The translations under genes were made by a program, and so were the position numbers. The notes under the pieces are model-generated. The model made no database searches. It saw only the letters and a list, made by a program, of their open reading frames with translations, and was not told where the DNA came from. From Desulfovibrio sp. (GTDB taxonomy: Bacteria > Desulfobacterota > Desulfovibrionia > Desulfovibrionales > Desulfovibrionaceae), in the NCBI GenBank assembly GCA_022837365.1, contig JALHHV010000027.1, positions 12,421 to 20,424 of the forward strand: a stretch of DNA of 8,004 nucleotides, written 5' to 3'. Positions 5,217 through 8,004 of this stretch are shown in pieces; positions within the stretch are counted from its first letter, which is position 1; the number at the start of each line of letters is the position of its first letter.

Positions 5217-6335
5217 ATGAGCGCATCCATCTTCGCACCCGTGCGCATCGGCAACCTGGAATCGCCCAACCGCTTCGTCCGCTCAGCCACCTGGGAAGGG
5301 CTGGCCACCGACGACGGTCTTGCCACCCCGGCCCTGGCCGAGGTGCTGGGCGAACTGGCCAAAGGCGGCGTGGGCGTGGTCATTCCCGGCCATGCCTACG
5401 TGGAAAAGCGCGGGCAGGCGGGGCCGCGCCAGCTCGGCATTCACGACGACGCGTGCATTCCCGGCTTGCGCATGCTGGCCGACGCCGTGCACGCGGGCGG
5501 CGGGCGCATCGTGGCCCAACTGGCGCACGCGGGCGGCCTGGCCCACACCCCGGCCACGGGCCAGCCCGGCATCACCGCCACCCCCTTCGAGCGGGACGGC
5601 TTTCTGCCCATGCGCGAAATGACCGAGACCGACCTCGACGAGGTGGTGGCCGCCCTGGCCGCCGCCGCGCGCCGCGCCGTGCAGGCGGGCTTCGACGGGG
5701 TGCAGGTGCACGGGGCGCACGGCTACCTGCTCGGCCAGTTCCTGTCGCCCGCGCGCAACAGGCGCGCCGACCGGTTCGGCGGCAGCCTGGAAAACCGCAT
5801 GCGGCCCCTGCTGATGGCGGTGCGCGCCGTGCGCGAGGCCGTGGGTCCGGGCTTTCCGGTGTGGGCGAAGCTGAACTGTTCCGACTTCATGGACGGCGGC
5901 TTCGAACTGGACGACATGCTGGAAACGGCCCGCCATGCCGTATCCGCCGGGGTGGACGCCGTGGAAATGTCCGGCGGCACGGCCATGAACCCGCCGAACC
6001 GCATGCCCGCCAGGGTGACGCGCATCCGCACGCCACAGGACGAGGCTTGGTACCGGGATGCCGCGCGCCGCTTCAAGGCGGAAGTGGGCGCGCCGCTGAT
6101 CCTGGTGGGCGGCATCCGCACCCCGCAGGTGGCGCAGCAGTTGGTGGACGAGGGCACGGCCGACATGCTCTCCATGTGCCGCCCGCTGATCCGCGAACCC
6201 GGCCTGGTGCGTCGCTGGGCCGAGGGCGACGACGCCCGCGCCGCGTGCATCTCGTGCAACAAGTGTTACGGCCCGCTACGCGAGAACCGGGGCTTCTACT
6301 GTCCCGTGGCGCGCGGCGAGGCGGCCGGGGAATAG
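5217..6335 (+). CDS. OYE-family NADH:flavin oxidoreductase with C-terminal cysteine cluster
   Basis: This 372-residue TIM-barrel FMN enzyme belongs to the old yellow enzyme / 2,4-dienoyl-CoA reductase group, which reduces activated C=C bonds. Start ATG 5217 follows GGAG (5208-5211). Landmarks are FVRSATWEG (20-28), QLAHAGG (101-107), the signature HGAHGYLLGQFLSP (165-178) with the substrate-anion-binding H165/H168 pair and Y170, then NRRADRFGGSLENR, VWAKLNCSD (215-223), and the FMN-phosphate loop LVGGIRTP (296-303). The C-terminus carries C344, C347, C350 and C362 (C-x2-C-x2-C-x11-C), close to the 4Fe-4S motif of dienoyl-CoA reductase (C-x2-C-x3-C-x11-C) but one residue shorter. The flavodoxin/NAD domains of full-length dienoyl-CoA reductase are absent. 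The gene follows the tautomerase by 98 bp. A cluster at these cysteines is inferred, not proven. Confidence 0.92.
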   Translation: MSASIFAPVRIGNLESPNRFVRSATWEGLATDDGLATPALAEVLGELAKGGVGVVIPGHAYVEKRGQAGPRQLGIHDDACIPGLRMLADAVHAGGGRIVAQLAHAGGLAHTPATGQPGITATPFERDGFLPMREMTETDLDEVVAALAAAARRAVQAGFDGVQVHGAHGYLLGQFLSPARNRRADRFGGSLENRMRPLLMAVRAVREAVGPGFPVWAKLNCSDFMDGGFELDDMLETARHAVSAGVDAVEMSGGTAMNPPNRMPARVTRIRTPQDEAWYRDAARRFKAEVGAPLILVGGIRTPQVAQQLVDEGTADMLSMCRPLIREPGLVRRWAEGDDARAACISCNKCYGPLRENRGFYCPVARGEAAGE

Positions 6336-6423
6336 CGCCGGGCACTTGGGCCTTGAGCGAGGCGGCGAAACCGCGTACCCGTCGTGGACCGGGTGCAACC
6401 CGCAATTCCACCAGGAGCCGCGC

Positions 6424-6715
6424 ATGAAGATTCTCGCCATCGACAAGGTTCGCGAAGACGCCACCCCCGACGTCATCCGCGCCAACTTCCTGAAGGAAGT
6501 GGCCCATACCATCAAGCTGTACCTCGCCGACGTGGTCCGCGAGGTGTACTTCCGGCAGGACCGTTCCGGCACCGTCATGGTGCTGGAAGCCCCCTCGCTG
6601 GAGGAGGCGCAGTCGCTGATCGGCACGCTGCCCTTGGTCAAGCAGGGGCAGATGCCTGCTCATCGAAGAGGCCGACGGCCCGGCGGAAGAGACCGCCGCA
6701 GGCCCCGCGCAATAG
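6424..6715 (+). pseudogene. Small alpha/beta-barrel (muconolactone-isomerase-like) protein, frame-broken near 6654
   Basis: ATG 6424 is preceded by AGGAG (6413-6417). The first 77 residues (MKILAIDKVREDATPDVIRA, then KLYLADVVREVYFRQDRSGT, VMVLEAPSLEEAQSLIGTLP, LVKQGQM) resemble small dimeric ferredoxin-like barrel proteins of the muconolactone-isomerase/YciI-like type. I recall these ending with a strand such as GLIAFDIIPL plus an aromatic tail. That strand is missing. In the observed frame the sequence turns arginine/proline-rich and runs through the 6725-6789 hairpin into the next gene (to 7011). One frame over, LLIEEADGPAEETAAGPAQ ends at TAG 6713-6715, a sensible acidic tail placed just before the hairpin. 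A 3n+2 deletion (or one extra base plus loss of the strand) near 6654-6658 is the likely cause. Function is unknown; it sits between two flavoenzyme genes. Confidence 0.65.
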
Positions 6716-6724
6716 CCCGGATAC

Positions 6725-6789
6725 GGACCGCGCGCCCCGCATGCCGTTCCGCCTTCCCTGGCCGGAGCGGAACGCGGGGCGCGCGGTCC
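6725..6789 (+). terminator. Very stable 23-bp hairpin between genes (no T-run)
   Basis: Left arm GGACCGCGCGCCCCGC (6725-6740), a 5-nt bulge ATGCC, and GTTCCGC (6746-6752) pair perfectly with GCGGAAC (6767-6773) and GCGGGGCGCGCGGTCC (6774-6789). The loop is 14 nt. It lies 10 nt after the inferred native stop at 6715. C-rich rather than T-rich sequence follows, so it may be a Rho-type or processing structure, or a 3' stabiliser. It separates the small barrel gene from the iron-sulfur flavoprotein. Confidence 0.55.
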
Positions 6790-6857
6790 AGCCCCCGGAC
6801 GCGGCGCGGGCCATGCAACCAACCCATCATGTCCCCACCCAACCGGAGGTTCTTTCC

Positions 6858-7472
6858 ATGCATGTCGCAGTCTTCAACGGCAGCCCCCGCAAGAACGGCA
6901 ACACGTCCATCCTGCTCGGCATTGTCCGCCGTGAACTTGAGGCCGCAGGCGTCACCACCGAGGAATTTCGCGTGGGCGGCAAGGCCGTGCGCGGCTGCAT
7001 CGCCTGCATGAAGTGTTTCGAGAAGCAGGACGGCCAGTGCATCCAGACCGGCGACCCCATGAACGAATGGATCGCCGCCATGCACAAGGCCGACGGCGTC
7101 ATCCTGGGTTCGCCCACCTATTTCGCCAACGTCTCCACGGAAATGAAGGCCCTCATCGACCGCGCGGGCATGGTCTCCATCGCCAACGGCGGCGCGCTGC
7201 GCATGAAGGTGGGCGCGCCCGTGGTGGCCGTGCGGCGCGGCGGCGCGCAGCAGGTGTACAACGGGCTGATGGCCTTCTTCGGCATCGCCGAGATGGTGGT
7301 GCCGTGCTCCAGCTACTGGAACGTGGGCATCGGCCTGGCCCCCGGCGACGTCAACGGCGACGAGGAGGGCATCCGCACCATGGTCAACCTGGGCCGCAAC
7401 ATGGCCCACGTGCTGAAGTGTCTGAAGAGCGGGCCGGAGGCCCCGGCGCCGCTGAAGGGCGGCGAGGTCTAG
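6858..7472 (+). CDS. Iron-sulfur flavoprotein (flavodoxin-fold NAD(P)H/FMN reductase type)
   Basis: This 204-residue flavodoxin-like protein starts at ATG 6858, with GGAGG at 6845-6849. The FMN-phosphate loop FNGSPRKNGNTS spans residues 6-17. The compact cluster motif C47-x2-C50-x2-C53-x7-C61 fits the CX2CX2CX4-7C motif known to bind [4Fe-4S] in Methanosarcina iron-sulfur flavoprotein. The second flavin loop GSPTYFANVSTEMKALIDR begins at residue 84, and a third around VAVRRGGAQQVYNGL. Such proteins are cytoplasmic homodimers that shuttle electrons between ferredoxin or NAD(P)H and acceptors such as quinones, O2 or H2O2. It is the last gene of the redox cluster, behind a strong hairpin that may reduce or uncouple its expression. 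The family call is firm; the partner is unknown. Confidence 0.92.
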   Translation: MHVAVFNGSPRKNGNTSILLGIVRRELEAAGVTTEEFRVGGKAVRGCIACMKCFEKQDGQCIQTGDPMNEWIAAMHKADGVILGSPTYFANVSTEMKALIDRAGMVSIANGGALRMKVGAPVVAVRRGGAQQVYNGLMAFFGIAEMVVPCSSYWNVGIGLAPGDVNGDEEGIRTMVNLGRNMAHVLKCLKSGPEAPAPLKGGEV

Positions 7473-7488
7473 GAAGGAGGCGGCTGGC

Positions 7489-7520
7489 GGCGCGGGCGGG
7501 CTTTCCGTCCCGTCCGCGCC
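7489..7520 (+). other. GC-rich hairpin after the iron-sulfur flavoprotein gene
   Basis: GGCGCGGGCGGG (7489-7500), loop CTTTCCGT, CCCGTCCGCGCC (7509-7520) pair at 12 positions, one of them G-T. No T-run follows. It marks a probable transcript end or processing site. The AAGGAGG just upstream (7474-7480) has no start codon at useful spacing. Confidence 0.5.
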
Positions 7521-7532
7521 GTGGTAGGTGAC

Positions 7533-7583
7533 ATGAAGGGGGACGGCACGCCGGATGCGGGGGGACGGGAAGCAGGCGCATGA
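7533..7583 (+). other. Possible 16-codon leader ORF overlapping the rhodanese start
   Basis: ATG 7533, preceded by AGGTG, encodes MKGDGTPDAGGREAGA. Its TGA (7581-7583) overlaps the ATG of the rhodanese gene (ATGA at 7580-7583). Its first bases repeat the start of that gene: GACGGCACGC-GGATG occurs in both, about 44 bp apart. It could be a leader for coupled translation, or simply a local duplication of the gene start. Confidence 0.2.
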
Positions 7584-8004
7584 GTGACGGCACGCGGGAT
7601 GTTCCGGCCGGTTTTCCGGCTGGCTTGCAGCGCCAGGCGGACGCGGGCGGCTACGGCCTGCTGGCCCCCGACGAGGCGTGGCGGCGCGTCCAGGCTGGCT
7701 CGCTGAGCGTGGTGGACGTGCGCGATGCGCCGCACTTCGAGGCCGGGCACGTGCCCGGCGCGCTGTGCTTTCCCCTGCCGCCCACCTGGGTGGCCCGCCT
7801 CTTGCGGCGCTGGTGGCTGCACAAGGTGCTGTGCGCCGCACGATGCCCCGCCGTGGCCTTCGTGTGCGGAGGGGCCACGTCCTCGCGCAGCGATTCCGCG
7901 GCCCGCGCCGCCGTGGTGCAGGGGTTTGCCGTGGCCTACCGCATCGCGGGCGGCATGGATGCCTGGCACGCCGCCGGGCTGCCCGTGGAGTTCGGCCCCT
8001 GCGG
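7580..8004 (+). CDS. Rhodanese-domain protein (3' end outside window)
   Basis: The frame is open from ATG 7580 to the window end (141 complete codons). An in-frame TGA at 7529 and no other start codon in between fix the start, although the ribosome binding site is weak. A single rhodanese domain is visible: LAPDEAWRRV (28-37), SVVDVRDAPHFEAGHVPGA (43-61), a Trp/Arg-rich helix ARLLRRWWLHK (72-82), the active-site strand VAFVC with C96, and GGMDAWHAAGLPVEF (124-138). The loop after C96 is GGATSSR, which puts the arginine at C+7, longer than the C-x4-R loop of typical sulfurtransferases and unlike the C-x5-R loop of Cdc25-type members. The substrate may therefore not be simple thiosulfate. The domain is nearly finished at the window edge, so the remainder could be a short tail or another domain. 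Confidence 0.82.
   Translation, partial: MSDGTRDVPAGFPAGLQRQADAGGYGLLAPDEAWRRVQAGSLSVVDVRDAPHFEAGHVPGALCFPLPPTWVARLLRRWWLHKVLCAARCPAVAFVCGGATSSRSDSAARAAVVQGFAVAYRIAGGMDAWHAAGLPVEFGPC

Noticed and set aside
6716..7011. Continuation of the small barrel-protein frame to 7011 as a real fusion domain
   Set aside because: It reads through a 23-bp hairpin and 150 nt into a well-supported gene, and is Arg/Pro-rich with no domain.
6660..7841. Long minus-strand open frame (393 codons)
   Set aside because: It is antisense to the iron-sulfur flavoprotein and rhodanese genes, with low-complexity Arg/Ala/Pro/His composition and no start signals.

Overview
The window is very GC-rich, has dense short-spaced genes with GGAGG-type ribosome binding sites, and carries redox genes typical of anaerobes (an iron-sulfur flavoprotein, a nitroreductase and an OYE-family reductase with a cysteine cluster). 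This fits a Desulfovibrio / Nitratidesulfovibrio-type delta-proteobacterium. The assignment rests on composition, gene style and recollection of repeat style, not on a database match.

Layout. (1) Positions 3-1107 hold the end of a spermidine/putrescine-type ABC transporter: the C-terminus of a PotB-like permease, overlapping by 4 bp a PotC-like permease whose frame is broken near 703. (2) Positions 1108-1603 are a 496-bp gene-free stretch full of inverted repeats, including a 98-nt near-palindrome, a consensus TATAAT box and a perfect 10-bp hairpin. (3) Positions 1604-2497 encode a cytoplasmic glycerophosphodiester phosphodiesterase, followed by a 12-bp tandem repeat. (4) Positions 2701-3663 encode a ten-helix EamA/DMT transporter, followed by a 135-bp imperfect palindrome and a strong bidirectional terminator. 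(5) An HxlR-family regulator (minus strand, from 4197) faces away from a plus-strand redox cluster: nitroreductase (4419-4928), 4-oxalocrotonate-tautomerase-like protein (4930-5118), OYE-type flavin oxidoreductase (5217-6335), a small dimeric alpha/beta-barrel-like protein (6424-about 6715) and an iron-sulfur flavoprotein (6858-7472). (6) A rhodanese-domain protein starts at 7580 and runs off the window.

How it works together (inference). HxlR/YodB-type repressors sense quinones and other electrophiles through an N-terminal cysteine, and often control a divergent nitroreductase or azoreductase. Here the divergent promoter region contains a clear dyad and spaced CGGTAT repeats, and the downstream genes are two flavin reductases, a tautomerase and a [4Fe-4S] flavoprotein. 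The simplest reading is an electrophile/quinone/nitro- or enone-compound response locus.

The most unusual aspect is that three separate genes (PotC-like, HxlR, and the small barrel protein) each carry a break where the family sequence stops, a conserved stretch is missing, and a plausible native C-terminus resumes in another frame. That is either gene decay or, at least as likely, small deletions in the assembly. No CRISPR array, tRNA, rRNA or complete insertion sequence is visible.
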